From: Synechococcus sp. KORDI-100
Lineage (GTDB): Bacteria > Cyanobacteriota > Cyanobacteriia > PCC-6307 > Cyanobiaceae
Assembly (NCBI RefSeq): GCF_000737535.1
Contig: NZ_CP006269.1
Coordinates: 744,001 to 808,000, forward strand
Direction: 5' to 3'
Length of the DNA: 64,000 nucleotides
The notes below the pieces were generated by a model that was given only the letters and a program-made list of their open reading frames with translations, did not search any database and was not told the origin of the DNA. This document shows positions 7,417 to 16,525 of the stretch, piece after piece (positions within the stretch are counted from its first letter, which is position 1; each line of letters opens with the position of its first letter). A program made the translations under genes and the position numbers.

Positions 7417-8667
7417 TCAGAGTCCTTCCCGGTCCATGGCAAGAAGAAGGTCCTGATGGATCTCGCCGGGATGAATCAGCCATGCGGTTGCTGCCGGCGT
7501 GACGAGGCTGCTGACCAGGGGTGAGGCCTTTTCAAGAGCCAGGAGATCACAACCATCCCAGAGCCTGAGGCCACCGCGATAGGGGTGGTACCCGCGCAGT
7601 TCCTGATGCCGCAGACCGCAGCAGAGGGTGGCATCAAAGCCGATCTCCTCGGATAACCGATTCGCGATGGCCAGGGCTGTGAGCTGGTTCTCGCTACTGA
7701 GATGTTCCACGGCGATGGCTTTCAACAGGCGACGATCCAGAAAGCGGCTGCAGAGATCGGCCAGTGGTTCACGCCCCTCCTCTTGCCAACGCTGCAGGTG
7801 ATATCCCGTGCGCAGATCATCGTTGGCCAGAAAAATCTTCAACGTCATCTCGTCCGTTGTCCAGAGCCAGTGATGCATGACGTCATCCGCCCAGACCTGC
7901 TTCGGTCCAAGACGTCGGGCTGTCTGCACGAGTCGTTCCAGCAGCCAGTTGCACACCACGTTGAGTCGATGGTTGTACACGCTGCGGTACATCAGGTTGC
8001 GCACGACCAGGTAGTGCTCCACTGCCGTCAGTCCCTTGGGGTGGATGGCCAGATCGCCGTCGGGAGCCAGGGTGATGCCGGCCAGGATCCGGTCGAGATC
8101 CAGTTGTCCGTAGCGAGTCCCGGTGCTGTAGCTGTCCCGGAGCAGATAATCGAGTCGGTCACAGTCCAACTGGCTGCTGACCAACGTCTTGATCACAGGT
8201 CGTTGCGTCTGTCCGTGCTCCAGCAGATCCGCGACGGACTCGGCCGTTCCCTCGGCGAAGCGCTCAAGGGGATCCCGAATGCCTGGGTGCTCGCGAATCA
8301 CCCGGGCTGACCAGGCCTCATGGTGATAGCCGAACATCTCCTCCCCTGTATGGCTCAGAGGGCCGTGGCCGATGTCATGCAGCAGGGCCGCGGCATAGAG
8401 AATTCCCTGAAGTTGCTCCAGTCCGGGATCACCCCCGCGCAATTGAAGGAAGGCACGCCTGGCGAGGTGGAACACCCCCAGGGAATGGGTGAAGCGACTG
8501 GATTCGGCCCCGTGGAATGTGAGGAAAGCAGGGCCGAGTTGTCGGATTCGCCGCAATCTCTGGAAAGCGGGTGAGTCCACGAGGGCGATCACCATCCGCT
8601 CCGCCGGGTCGTCGGCGTTCATGCCGATTCCGCCGTGGAGTGGATCGTGATACGTGCGCTGGCTCAT
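7417..8667 (-). CDS. HD-superfamily phosphohydrolase (dGTPase-like)
   Basis: 416 residues from MSQRTYHDPLHG. The metal-binding HD motif is present: H in SRFTHSLGVFHLARRA, HD in AALLHDIGHGPLSHTGEE, and D in SSQLDCDRLDYLLRDS. The family includes deoxynucleoside triphosphate triphosphohydrolases and nucleotidases; the exact substrate here cannot be read from sequence. The ATG (8665-8667) overlaps the ctpA TGA (8664-8666), implying translational coupling. An in-frame upstream ATG at 8712 would overlap ctpA and is less likely. Confidence 0.87.
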   Translation of the reverse strand: MSQRTYHDPLHGGIGMNADDPAERMVIALVDSPAFQRLRRIRQLGPAFLTFHGAESSRFTHSLGVFHLARRAFLQLRGGDPGLEQLQGILYAAALLHDIGHGPLSHTGEEMFGYHHEAWSARVIREHPGIRDPLERFAEGTAESVADLLEHGQTQRPVIKTLVSSQLDCDRLDYLLRDSYSTGTRYGQLDLDRILAGITLAPDGDLAIHPKGLTAVEHYLVVRNLMYRSVYNHRLNVVCNWLLERLVQTARRLGPKQVWADDVMHHWLWTTDEMTLKIFLANDDLRTGYHLQRWQEEGREPLADLCSRFLDRRLLKAIAVEHLSSENQLTALAIANRLSEEIGFDATLCCGLRHQELRGYHPYRGGLRLWDGCDLLALEKASPLVSSLVTPAATAWLIHPGEIHQDLLLAMDREGL

Positions 8668-9944
8668 GCCTCGCTGCTGTTTTGCTTCGTCTCCAGCTGC
8701 GACTCCATCCAATTCACGGCTTCTGTGATCCAGCGATCACCCTCTGCACCGGGGTTGAGGGGTTCTGGTCCGTCGAGGATCCGCTCAGGCTCGATGCCTT
8801 CGCCCTGGATGTCCCGACCGCTGGGCGTGACGTAGCCCGCGACCGTGACGGCAAGACCGCTGCCGTCACTGAGGTTGGTGAGGGTTTGGATCAGTCCTTT
8901 GCCGAACGTCCGGCTGCCCATCAGGGACGATCGACCGTTGTCCTGGAGGGCGCCAGCCAGGATCTCACTGGCGCTGGCGGTTCCACCGTTCACGAGCGTG
9001 AGCATCGGACCGTCGAAAACGGTTCCCACGTTGGCCCGGATGGTGTCGTTGATGCCCTCGCGATCGCGGGTCTCGACGATGGCCGCCCCGCTGAGGAAGT
9101 CATCGGCCACCGCCAGCCCTGAACTCACCAGCCCACCGGAATTGTTGCGGAGATCGAGCACGAGCCCTTCAACATCCTTCGCCTGCAGTTCCTGCAGAGC
9201 TTCCAGGACCTGCTCCGGCACCCCTTCTGTGAATTGGGTGATGCGGATGTAGCCCAGGGTGTGGGAGTCATTGCGCAGGCGTCGCGTACGGACCGGGCGC
9301 AGATCCACATGGCGGCGTTCGAGATCAAGTTCCTGTTCCAGGCCATCCACACCCTGGATCGTGAGCACGACCTGGGTTCCGACATCACCGCGCAGGGCCT
9401 CAGCCGTTCCCTCCAGTCCGAGCGGTTCAACGGGTTGGTGGTCCACCGCGAGAATCCTGGTTCCACTGCTCATGTCTGCATCGGCTGCCGGTGAGCCCTC
9501 GAGGGCGGAAATCACAACGACCTCCCCGGTCGCCTCACCGGGCCCCAGTTGCAACCCCACGCCGCTGAGGTTGCCGCTGGTGCTGTCTTTCAAGGCTGCA
9601 TAGTCGTCAGGTCTGAGCAGGCGCGTGTAGGGGTCCTCCAGGACGGCGAGCATCGTTTCGATGGCTCTGTAGGCGTCTTCGCTGCTCACGATCGACTTCT
9701 CGAGGGCTTTTTGCCGTTGTCGACGCCAGCGCACATGATCCAGTTGCACCGGATCGAGATAGCCCTGATTGACCAAACGCCAGCTGTCGACCACAAGTTG
9801 CTGGGCGTCACTGAGGGCGTTGACGGCCTTGCCCCCTGGCGTGAGGCTGATGATCAGCAGCAACGTGACTGCGATCAGCGTTCGGACAGCCGCACATCCC
9901 AGACGGCGCAGTGGTTTTGAATATTCGTTAATAAACGGATACAT
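8664..9944 (-). CDS. ctpA: Carboxyl-terminal processing protease (S41 family)
   Basis: 426 residues. There is an N-terminal membrane/signal segment (LIAVTLLLIISLTPGG, about 23-38), a PDZ domain (LSGVGLQLG through ILAVDHQPVEPLGLEG) and an S41 peptidase domain. The domain carries VLDLRNNSGG, the nucleophile region NGGTASASEILAGALQDN, and the catalytic Lys in GSRTFGKGLIQ. CtpA enzymes in the thylakoid lumen or periplasm trim C-termini, classically the D1 precursor. Cyanobacteria often have several paralogues, so the D1 role is not proven for this copy. It is divergent from petB. Confidence 0.9.
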   Translation of the reverse strand: MYPFINEYSKPLRRLGCAAVRTLIAVTLLLIISLTPGGKAVNALSDAQQLVVDSWRLVNQGYLDPVQLDHVRWRRQRQKALEKSIVSSEDAYRAIETMLAVLEDPYTRLLRPDDYAALKDSTSGNLSGVGLQLGPGEATGEVVVISALEGSPAADADMSSGTRILAVDHQPVEPLGLEGTAEALRGDVGTQVVLTIQGVDGLEQELDLERRHVDLRPVRTRRLRNDSHTLGYIRITQFTEGVPEQVLEALQELQAKDVEGLVLDLRNNSGGLVSSGLAVADDFLSGAAIVETRDREGINDTIRANVGTVFDGPMLTLVNGGTASASEILAGALQDNGRSSLMGSRTFGKGLIQTLTNLSDGSGLAVTVAGYVTPSGRDIQGEGIEPERILDGPEPLNPGAEGDRWITEAVNWMESQLETKQNSSEA

Positions 9945-10011
9945 AGCGTTCCTCCCAGCGCATTGTCCGAAACGTGCTCAGTAGACTTTCGCAACCCGAG
10001 CCCGCTTGTGC

Positions 10012-10668
10012 ATGGCGAACTCATCTCCGGTTTACGACTGGTTCCAGGAACGTCTGGAAATTCAGGACATCGCTGATGACATCAGCTCCAAGTACGTGCC
10101 CCCCCACGTCAATATTTTCTATTGCCTGGGCGGGATCACCTTGGTCTGCTTCCTGATCCAGTTTGCGACCGGGTTTGCAATGACGTTCTATTACAAGCCC
10201 ACCGTTGCTGAGGCCTATACCTCTGTCCAGTACCTGATGACTGACGTCAGCTTCGGCTGGCTCATCCGCTCCGTGCACCGCTGGAGCGCATCGATGATGG
10301 TTCTGATGCTGATCCTCCACGTCTTCAGGGTTTATCTGACGGGAGGTTTCAAGAGACCCCGTGAGCTCACCTGGGTGACCGGCGTCACGATGGCTGTGAT
10401 CACCGTCTCCTTCGGTGTGACCGGATATTCACTCCCCTGGGATCAGGTCGGTTACTGGGCCGTCAAGATTGTTTCTGGCGTCCCCGCAGCCATTCCAGTT
10501 GTCGGGGATTTCATGGTTGAACTTCTCCGCGGTGGTGAAAGCGTCGGACAGTCCACCCTGACCCGCTTCTACAGCCTTCACACCTTTGTGATGCCCTGGC
10601 TGCTCGCGGTGTTCATGCTGATGCACTTCCTGATGATCCGTAAGCAAGGCATTTCTGGTCCGTTGTGA
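10012..10668 (+). CDS. petB: Cytochrome b6
   Basis: 218 residues from [10 protein letters not shown]. Haem-binding core subunit of the thylakoid cytochrome b6f complex. Four transmembrane helices are visible, with haem-ligand histidines in [41 protein letters not shown] and [17 protein letters not shown]. The Cys35-equivalent for haem cn is in [11 protein letters not shown]. petD follows 38 bp later, the usual petBD operon. The 67 bp upstream separates it from divergent ctpA. Confidence 0.98.
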   Translation: MANSSPVYDWFQERLEIQDIADDISSKYVPPHVNIFYCLGGITLVCFLIQFATGFAMTFYYKPTVAEAYTSVQYLMTDVSFGWLIRSVHRWSASMMVLMLILHVFRVYLTGGFKRPRELTWVTGVTMAVITVSFGVTGYSLPWDQVGYWAVKIVSGVPAAIPVVGDFMVELLRGGESVGQSTLTRFYSLHTFVMPWLLAVFMLMHFLMIRKQGISGPL

Positions 10669-10706
10669 TCTCTACTCCTAACCTTCACTCAACACACGTC
10701 TGAATC

Positions 10707-11189
10707 ATGCACATTCTCAAAAAGCCAGATCTCAGTGACCCGAAGATGCGAGCCAAGCTCGCCAAGGGAATGGGTCACAACTACTACGGTGAGCCAGCCT
10801 GGCCCAACGACCTTCTTTATATCTTCCCAGTCGTCATTCTCGGCACCATTGCGTGCATCGTTGGGCTTGCGGTTCTGGATCCTGCCATGCTGGGCGACAA
10901 GGCAGATCCTTTCGCAACCCCGCTGGAAATTCTTCCCGAGTGGTATCTCTACCCTGTCTTCCAGATTCTTCGTGTTGTCCCCAACAAGCTTCTGGGAATT
11001 GCGCTGCAAACACTGGTTCCCCTCGGTTTGATGCTGGTTCCCTTCATTGAAAGCTTCAACAAATTCCAGAACCCATTTCGACGTCCCGTCGCCATGGTTG
11101 TGTTTCTGTTTGGGACAATCACAACGATTTACCTGGGAATTGGAGCAGCTCTCCCCATCGATAAATCACTAACACTTGGTCTATTCTGA
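10707..11189 (+). CDS. petD: Cytochrome b6f complex subunit IV
   Basis: 160 residues, three transmembrane helices, completing the split cytochrome b with PetB. Recognisable features are [40 protein letters not shown], the Qo-site PEWY loop ([17 protein letters not shown]) and the terminal [18 protein letters not shown]. It is second in the petBD operon. A hairpin with a T-rich tail follows at 11236-11270. Confidence 0.98.
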   Translation: MHILKKPDLSDPKMRAKLAKGMGHNYYGEPAWPNDLLYIFPVVILGTIACIVGLAVLDPAMLGDKADPFATPLEILPEWYLYPVFQILRVVPNKLLGIALQTLVPLGLMLVPFIESFNKFQNPFRRPVAMVVFLFGTITTIYLGIGAALPIDKSLTLGLF

Positions 11190-11235
11190 CTTACACAGAA
11201 ATCGAATTTATAGTCAGTTAATCCATCACGTTCAA

Positions 11236-11270
11236 CCTTCAGAATTCAATTCTGGAGGTATTTTATTTAG
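11236..11270 (+). terminator. Probable intrinsic terminator after petBD
   Basis: A nine-base-pair stem CCTTCAGAA/TTCTGGAGG (11236-11244 with 11250-11258, one G-U pair) has a five-base loop. It is followed on the plus strand by the T-rich run TATTTTATTT. It sits 46 bp after the petD stop and abuts the stop of the convergent invertase gene. Confidence 0.7.
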
Positions 11271-12730
11271 ACAGCAAGTTCATTCCCTGGATCCAGATGA
11301 AGCATCAGCACATCATCTGGGTTCACTCTCAGGAAATGATGCATCAGCAGGAAGCCAACAATCGTCCAGGTTTGATAGGTCCTTGACTGTTGTCCCATCC
11401 AGGTTCCTGTTGGGCCATCGAAATATTCGGCCCACTGTTGGCGGGGCAATTGATTGAGATGGCTCCAGTAACACTCCTCGATCAAGATGTTCATCTGACC
11501 CATCAAAAGAACATCGGCATGCGGATTCAGCCGTTCGTGCAACAGGACTGAGGCCCCAAAAAACCACAGCAGACTTGGCCAATGTCCACCGTTGTGGTAG
11601 CTCCATGGCCAGTTTTTTGGATCTGATCCTGTTTTGTTCTGCCATTCGTTGTCGTCCATCGGTGGGTGACAGATCCGCATCGGCATCTGTGCCATGAGGT
11701 CGTTGCGGTTGTGTTGAACGAGGCGAAACAGAGCCCGCTGCTGTGGGGCTGTCAGCAAGCCGAACAGGGACGCCAAAGAATTTCCAAGGCTGTAAAAGCG
11801 GAAATCTGGGCGGCCGGTCCGCATGTTGCCGATCATGTAACCACCTCGGTTGTCCAACCAGTCCTGAAGCCAGTCGGGAATCACCTGGGGCTGCACATTG
11901 AATTCGTTCTGGTACTGGTTCTCTCCGTACTGTTCCGTTGGCCGGCGCCTCAGCACCTGCATGGTCTTGCTCGTGACCCAGTAGTGCTTGAGCAGGTACT
12001 GGCGCAGGTCGTGCATCCACTGGCGGCTGAGCCTGAGCCGCTGATCGAGCAGGGCGCTGTTCTCTTGGCGGCGGTGCAGTTCCATCAGTTCGATGCAACT
12101 GCGTAGCGCAGCGAAGAGGAGAACCTCCACCTCCAACGGCGCTCCCCAGACATCCATGGGACGATCAATCATGAAGGCGCAGTCCGGCACGAACAGCACA
12201 GGAGTGCCTTCAAAGCTGGGATGCAGCACAAGATCCAGAAGGAGCTGCAACCCTCGCTGCACCCGCTGACTGCTGCCGAAGGCCTTGTCTCCGCTGCGTT
12301 TGACGTAGATCCAGCAGAGAATCGGCCACCAGAGGCTGGCGTCCACCGACGTGATCCGTCCGATGGAGCGCTGGCCGTAATCGGCAATCAGCTCGCCCTC
12401 CTCTTCCACGAAGCTGGTTGGAAACACGCCTCGCGTCTGCACCGTGGTGCTCTGCAGATCAAGGCAGACGCTGAGAAACTGCTTCACCACCGGGAAGCGG
12501 TTCTGCAGCAGGAGGTAGATCATCACGGGCACGTTGTCCCGCAGAAAGATTTCGCCGTAGTTGAGTGCTTCGTCGTGGTTCGGATGCTCCAGTGCTGCGA
12601 CGCTGCCCGCTAGCTCACCCCGGATCGCGACAAGGGTGCGTTCAAAGTGCTCCTTCGCCTTCTCCACCACCTGGTCTTCTTTGGAGCTGGGTCGGAACCT
12701 CTGGTTTTGCTGCGTGAACCGTGCCGGCAT
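11267..12730 (-). CDS. Alkaline/neutral invertase (glycoside hydrolase 100)
   Basis: 487 residues, cytosolic family that hydrolyses sucrose to glucose and fructose. GH100 features are an (alpha/alpha)6 barrel with EIFLRDNVPVMIYLLLQ, TRGVFPTSF, DYGQRSIGRITSVDASLWWP, GAPLEVEVLLFAALR, RPDFRFYSLGNSLASLFGL and PWSYHNGGHWPSLLWFFG. There is no signal peptide. In marine Synechococcus sucrose is a compatible solute, so this enzyme probably recycles it (inference). It is convergent with petD with only the terminator between them. Confidence 0.92.
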   Translation of the reverse strand: MPARFTQQNQRFRPSSKEDQVVEKAKEHFERTLVAIRGELAGSVAALEHPNHDEALNYGEIFLRDNVPVMIYLLLQNRFPVVKQFLSVCLDLQSTTVQTRGVFPTSFVEEEGELIADYGQRSIGRITSVDASLWWPILCWIYVKRSGDKAFGSSQRVQRGLQLLLDLVLHPSFEGTPVLFVPDCAFMIDRPMDVWGAPLEVEVLLFAALRSCIELMELHRRQENSALLDQRLRLSRQWMHDLRQYLLKHYWVTSKTMQVLRRRPTEQYGENQYQNEFNVQPQVIPDWLQDWLDNRGGYMIGNMRTGRPDFRFYSLGNSLASLFGLLTAPQQRALFRLVQHNRNDLMAQMPMRICHPPMDDNEWQNKTGSDPKNWPWSYHNGGHWPSLLWFFGASVLLHERLNPHADVLLMGQMNILIEECYWSHLNQLPRQQWAEYFDGPTGTWMGQQSRTYQTWTIVGFLLMHHFLRVNPDDVLMLHLDPGNELAV

Positions 12731-12799
12731 GGACCCCTTCCCAGGCCTGATCTGCCGAACCTAGTCATGTCAATGGTTTTCGGCAGTGGAAGCAACTCT

Positions 12800-13636
12800 T
12801 CAGGTTTGGCAGTCGCTGCACCAGTGGGTGCTGCGTCCGGACAGCTTGTCCCGTTTCAGCGGTGTGCCGCAACGACGGCAGGGTTCCCCTCCACGGCGGT
12901 AAACCCAGGCCTGCCCTCCATAATTGCCGTTGACGCCCTCCAGATCACGGAAGTCGCTGAATGTGGTGCCTCCAGCGCCGATGCTGGCGTTCAGCACCTC
13001 AACCAGGCAGCGTTTGAGTGTCTCGAGCCGCGTCAGAGAGAGGTGACCGGCTGGAGTGAGCGGTCGGATTCCAGCCATAAAAAGACTTTCATCGGCGTAG
13101 ATGTTGCCGACGCCAGCCACAAGACTCTGGTCGAGCAGCGCACTTTTGATCGGCCGCGCCGACCCTTTCAGCCTGCGCTTGAGATAGGGAGCCGTGAAGG
13201 CCTCACTGAAGGGTTCCGGCCCCAGTTGCCTGAGGCCCTTGATCACCGTTTCGACCGGTTCGCCTGGCGGAACCCACCACATCTCGCCAAAACTCCGCAC
13301 GTCCACGAAACGCAGTTCAGCTCCTTCAGGATTCCAGAAGCGCACGCGTGTATGAGGACAGGCGTCGCGCGCTTGGTCATGCCACTGGAACTGACCGGTC
13401 ATCCTGAGGTGAACGCCCCAGATGCCTCGATCCGGCTGAAGCGCTGCCATCAGATATTTGCCCCTTCGCGTCCAGTCTCCGATCAGGGAGCCTCTGAGGG
13501 CGTGCCGAAACAAGTCAGGATCATCCGGGCTTGCGATTGCCCGCGCCCGGCAGACCTCAACTTCGGACACAACAAATGACTTGAGACGGTCCGCCAGTCC
13601 CCGGCGGACCGTCTCGACCTCAGGAAGTTCGGGCAA
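12800..13636 (-). CDS. mutM: Formamidopyrimidine-DNA glycosylase (Fpg/MutM)
   Basis: 278 residues. Base-excision repair enzyme for 8-oxoguanine and FaPy lesions. The catalytic N-terminus PELPEVETVRRGL has Pro2 as Schiff-base nucleophile and Glu3. The helix-two-turn-helix contains SALLDQSLVAGVGNIYADE. The C-terminal zinc finger is intact, with CRRC and CSDC pairs near residues 255-277. It follows psaE by only 5 bp on the same strand, an arrangement that would link repair to photosystem transcription. Confidence 0.96.
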   Translation of the reverse strand: MPELPEVETVRRGLADRLKSFVVSEVEVCRARAIASPDDPDLFRHALRGSLIGDWTRRGKYLMAALQPDRGIWGVHLRMTGQFQWHDQARDACPHTRVRFWNPEGAELRFVDVRSFGEMWWVPPGEPVETVIKGLRQLGPEPFSEAFTAPYLKRRLKGSARPIKSALLDQSLVAGVGNIYADESLFMAGIRPLTPAGHLSLTRLETLKRCLVEVLNASIGAGGTTFSDFRDLEGVNGNYGGQAWVYRRGGEPCRRCGTPLKRDKLSGRSTHWCSDCQT

Positions 13637-13641
13637 AAGCC

Positions 13642-13851
13642 TTAGGCCGGCTCCAGCTCGGCTTCAGCAAAGTTGTTGGTGTTGACGCCGCCATCTGTGC
13701 CGTCGAGGCCGTTGTAGTTGACCTTCTCGAATCGAACCACCACCGGATACCGGATGCCAGAGGTGTCGATGGAAGCCACAGTTCCGACTTCGTTGAACCA
13801 GTAGGACTCGGGACGCTTGATGCGCACCTTTGCGCCGCGGGAGATGGCCAT
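13642..13851 (-). CDS. psaE: Photosystem I subunit IV
   Basis: 69 residues, stromal/cytoplasmic photosystem I subunit that helps dock ferredoxin. The SH3-like sequence starts [18 protein letters not shown], has [18 protein letters not shown] and [14 protein letters not shown], and ends [16 protein letters not shown]. The ATG at 13851 fits the family length; an ORF extension to 13902 is not homologous. mutM follows 5 bp downstream and the unknown gene at 13922 is divergent. Confidence 0.97.
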   Translation of the reverse strand: MAISRGAKVRIKRPESYWFNEVGTVASIDTSGIRYPVVVRFEKVNYNGLDGTDGGVNTNNFAEAELEPA

Positions 13852-13921
13852 CGCTGGGCAAGGAAGGTTGCATTCGGGAGCGTATCGCTCCGCCATCGCC
13901 ATAGACGGACAGCGTCACAGA

Positions 13922-14992
13922 ATGTCGTCCCTGTCGCCGCCGTTCAACTCGTTGACCAGCTCTGTTGCACCCGACCAACCCATGCTGCAGCTGGATCTTC
14001 CCGATCCGGAACGGGATGACATCAGCACGATGGAATTTCTGGCCAGGCTGGAGCAGGCCTGGGCCGTGTGCGACCGCTTTGATCTCCAGACCGAGATCTG
14101 GCGGGGTCGCATTCTGCGAGCGGTCCGTGATCGCGAGAAACGTGGGGGAGAAGGACGTGGCGCCGGATTCCTGCAGTGGTTGCGAGAACGTGAAATCAGC
14201 AAAACGCGGGCCTATGGCCTGATTCAACTGGCTGAGTCCGCCGATGATTTGGTTGGAGGAGGCACGCTTGAGCAGAGCAGCGTCAACCAATTTTCAAAAC
14301 GTGCCTTCCTGGAAACCGCCCAGGCTGCGCCAGAGGTCCAGTTGATGATTTCCGAGGCCGCCAATGAGGGTCAGGAGATCACCCGTAAACAGGTGCGTCG
14401 TCTCTCCGATGAATTCACAGCTGCAACCAGCCCACTGCTGCCGGAGGAGATTCGTCAGCGCACCCAGGACAACCTGCTGCCCCCAAGAGCGGTTGCGCCG
14501 TTGGTGAGAGAGCTGGCGAAACTTCCCGAACCCCAGCAGGACGACCTTCGCAGGGTGTTGAAAGAGGAGCCGGAACTGGATCGGATCAAGGACGTCACGA
14601 GCACGGCACGCTGGATCACCAAGGCCACCGAAGCCGGCGTCGCTGTGCGGGCGTTCCAGCAGGGCGAGCTGGACCTGGAGAAGGCGATGCAGGAGGCCCA
14701 GCGTCTGGATGCTCTGGGACTGCTGGCGGATGCGGTGGGTCAGGCCCAGGCCCTGGAAGCTGCTGTTCTCAAGCTGCACACATCCTGGCGTCGGCTTGGT
14801 GGACTACAGGAGCGCCTGTGGGTGGAGAGCGGAAGCAGCACGCCCTACCTCCGGGATGTTCTGGATGCGATGCAGTCCCTGAGTGGATCCACCATGCGGG
14901 TGTCCCTGGGAGACCTTGCGGGGGGGCGACGGGTGCGGCTTCAGCTCGTGGAGGAAGCTCCGGACCAGTTGGAACCACCTCCCCTGCCCTGA
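13922..14992 (+). CDS. Uncharacterised protein with HTH-like segment, divergent from psaE
   Basis: 356 residues from MSSLSPPFNS. I do not recognise a named family. Residues about 30-110 are helical and contain FLQWLREREISKTRAYGLIQLAES, a stretch like the KorB/ParB helix-turn-helix (short helix, IS-K-T-R-A-Y turn, recognition helix). The central part is charged and helical (ITRKQVRRLSDEF, LREL/LEKAMQEAQRL). A final domain ends GDLAGGRRVRLQLVEEAPD. No membrane segment is seen. A DNA-binding or chromosome-associated role is possible but unproven. The 70 bp between this start and psaE must hold both promoters. recQ starts 48 bp downstream. Confidence 0.75.
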   Translation: MSSLSPPFNSLTSSVAPDQPMLQLDLPDPERDDISTMEFLARLEQAWAVCDRFDLQTEIWRGRILRAVRDREKRGGEGRGAGFLQWLREREISKTRAYGLIQLAESADDLVGGGTLEQSSVNQFSKRAFLETAQAAPEVQLMISEAANEGQEITRKQVRRLSDEFTAATSPLLPEEIRQRTQDNLLPPRAVAPLVRELAKLPEPQQDDLRRVLKEEPELDRIKDVTSTARWITKATEAGVAVRAFQQGELDLEKAMQEAQRLDALGLLADAVGQAQALEAAVLKLHTSWRRLGGLQERLWVESGSSTPYLRDVLDAMQSLSGSTMRVSLGDLAGGRRVRLQLVEEAPDQLEPPPLP

Positions 14993-15040
14993 CTCCACAT
15001 CTGGTGTTCGATAGAATGAGTCCACTACTGGTGGTGGATC

Positions 15041-16522
15041 GTGGATCCCCTGGAACAGTCGCTCCATCGCCATTTCGGCTGGTCCGCATTCCGTCCGGGA
15101 CAGCGTCCGGTCGTTGAGGCTGTTCTCAGCGGACGCGACGCGCTCGCTGTTTTGCCGACCGGTGGAGGAAAGTCCCTCTGCTACCAGCTCCCTGCCTTGA
15201 TTCGCGAGGGGCTGGTTGTGGTGATCTCGCCTCTGGTGGCCCTGATGGAAGATCAGGTTCTGCAGCTGCAGCGACGCGGCATCGCTGCAGCCTGCCTGCA
15301 CTCCGGCCTGGACCCGCAACGCCGACAGCAGGCTCGGATGGATCTTCAGGAAGACCGTCTGCGTCTTCTTTATGTTGCGCCTGAGCGACTCCAGGGTGAG
15401 GCGACCCGGGGAGTTCTTGAAGACCATGCCCGCTCAGGTCGTTTGGTGGCCCTCGCTGTGGATGAAGCCCACTGCATCAGCGCCTGGGGCCATGATTTCA
15501 GGCCCGACTACCGCCGGTTGGGTCGGATCCGGGGGCTCTGCCCAGGTGTCCCGATGCTCGCCCTCAGCGCGACCGCGGCTCCACGGGTTCGAGCCGACAT
15601 CATCCGGCTTCTGGATCTGCGTGCACCTCTGGTCCAGGTCAGTTCCGCCAGGCGGACCAATCTCACGTACGCCATGCGGCGACGTCCCCGGGATCCGATG
15701 CCCGCCGTTCTCGAGGCTCTCGAGACCTCACGCGGTGCGTCTCTGATCTACGCCCGAACGCGTCGATCCGTCGAGCGCTGGGCGGAGCGTCTGCAGGACG
15801 TCAACGTGCCTGCCACGCCCTATCACGCCGGATTGGAGCCGGCGGAACGTCAGGCCGCCCTCAACAAATTCCTCGAGGAGGAGCGTCCCGTTCTGGTGGC
15901 CACGGTGGCGTTCGGGATGGGTGTCGACCGCAGCGATGTCGGCCTTGTCCTGCACCTGGATCTTCCGGCGACACCTGAGGGTTACCTGCAGGAATCAGGC
16001 CGCGCTGGAAGGGACGGATGTCCTGCGTCCTGCCTGGTGCTCTTCTCTCCTGGTGATCGCACCAGCCTGGGATGGGCCATGCAGTCCGCCAGTCGCCGAT
16101 GTGAGTCCACGGATGAACGGCACCGTCTGGATTTGTCTCAACAGCAATTGCGGCGGATGGAGGCGGTGGCGGAAGGGGAGATGTGTCGTGAACAGGCCTT
16201 GCTCCTGGCCGTCGGGGAGTTGGTTGGCCCCTGCGGCCGCTGTGATCGCTGCCTGACAAGCCCCAAACGCCGTGACTGGTCTGCACAGGTGCACACCCTG
16301 CTCTCCCATCTGGCTGATCAGGATGGAACGGATATCCGCCGCCTTGGAGAACAACTGCAGCTCATGGAACCAGGCCGCAGCGAGCGCTGGACCTGGTTGG
16401 CGAGACGCCTCGTGCAGGACGAGCTGATTCGGGAAAGCAACGACGGCGTGCAGCGGCTGTATCTGAGGGACAGCGGGCGTCGCTACCTCGACGATCCATG
16501 GCCCCTCGATTACGCCGCCTGA
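15041..16522 (+). CDS. recQ: ATP-dependent DNA helicase RecQ (short form)
   Basis: 493 residues, start GTG. Superfamily-2 3'-5' helicase. Motifs in order: motif 0 FGWSAFRPGQRPVVEA, Walker A LPTGGGKSLCYQLPAL, VISPLVALMEDQ, DEAH box AVDEAHCISAWGHDFRPDYR, motif III LALSATAAPRV, motif V ATVAFGMGVDRSDVGLV and motif VI QESGRAGRDG. The four-cysteine zinc site is reduced but visible (CREQALL...CGRCDRC). There is no HRDC domain, so the protein is shorter than E. coli RecQ (about 610 residues). The role is recombination and replication-fork repair. Confidence 0.95.
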   Translation: MDPLEQSLHRHFGWSAFRPGQRPVVEAVLSGRDALAVLPTGGGKSLCYQLPALIREGLVVVISPLVALMEDQVLQLQRRGIAAACLHSGLDPQRRQQARMDLQEDRLRLLYVAPERLQGEATRGVLEDHARSGRLVALAVDEAHCISAWGHDFRPDYRRLGRIRGLCPGVPMLALSATAAPRVRADIIRLLDLRAPLVQVSSARRTNLTYAMRRRPRDPMPAVLEALETSRGASLIYARTRRSVERWAERLQDVNVPATPYHAGLEPAERQAALNKFLEEERPVLVATVAFGMGVDRSDVGLVLHLDLPATPEGYLQESGRAGRDGCPASCLVLFSPGDRTSLGWAMQSASRRCESTDERHRLDLSQQQLRRMEAVAEGEMCREQALLLAVGELVGPCGRCDRCLTSPKRRDWSAQVHTLLSHLADQDGTDIRRLGEQLQLMEPGRSERWTWLARRLVQDELIRESNDGVQRLYLRDSGRRYLDDPWPLDYAA

Positions 16523-16525
16523 ATC

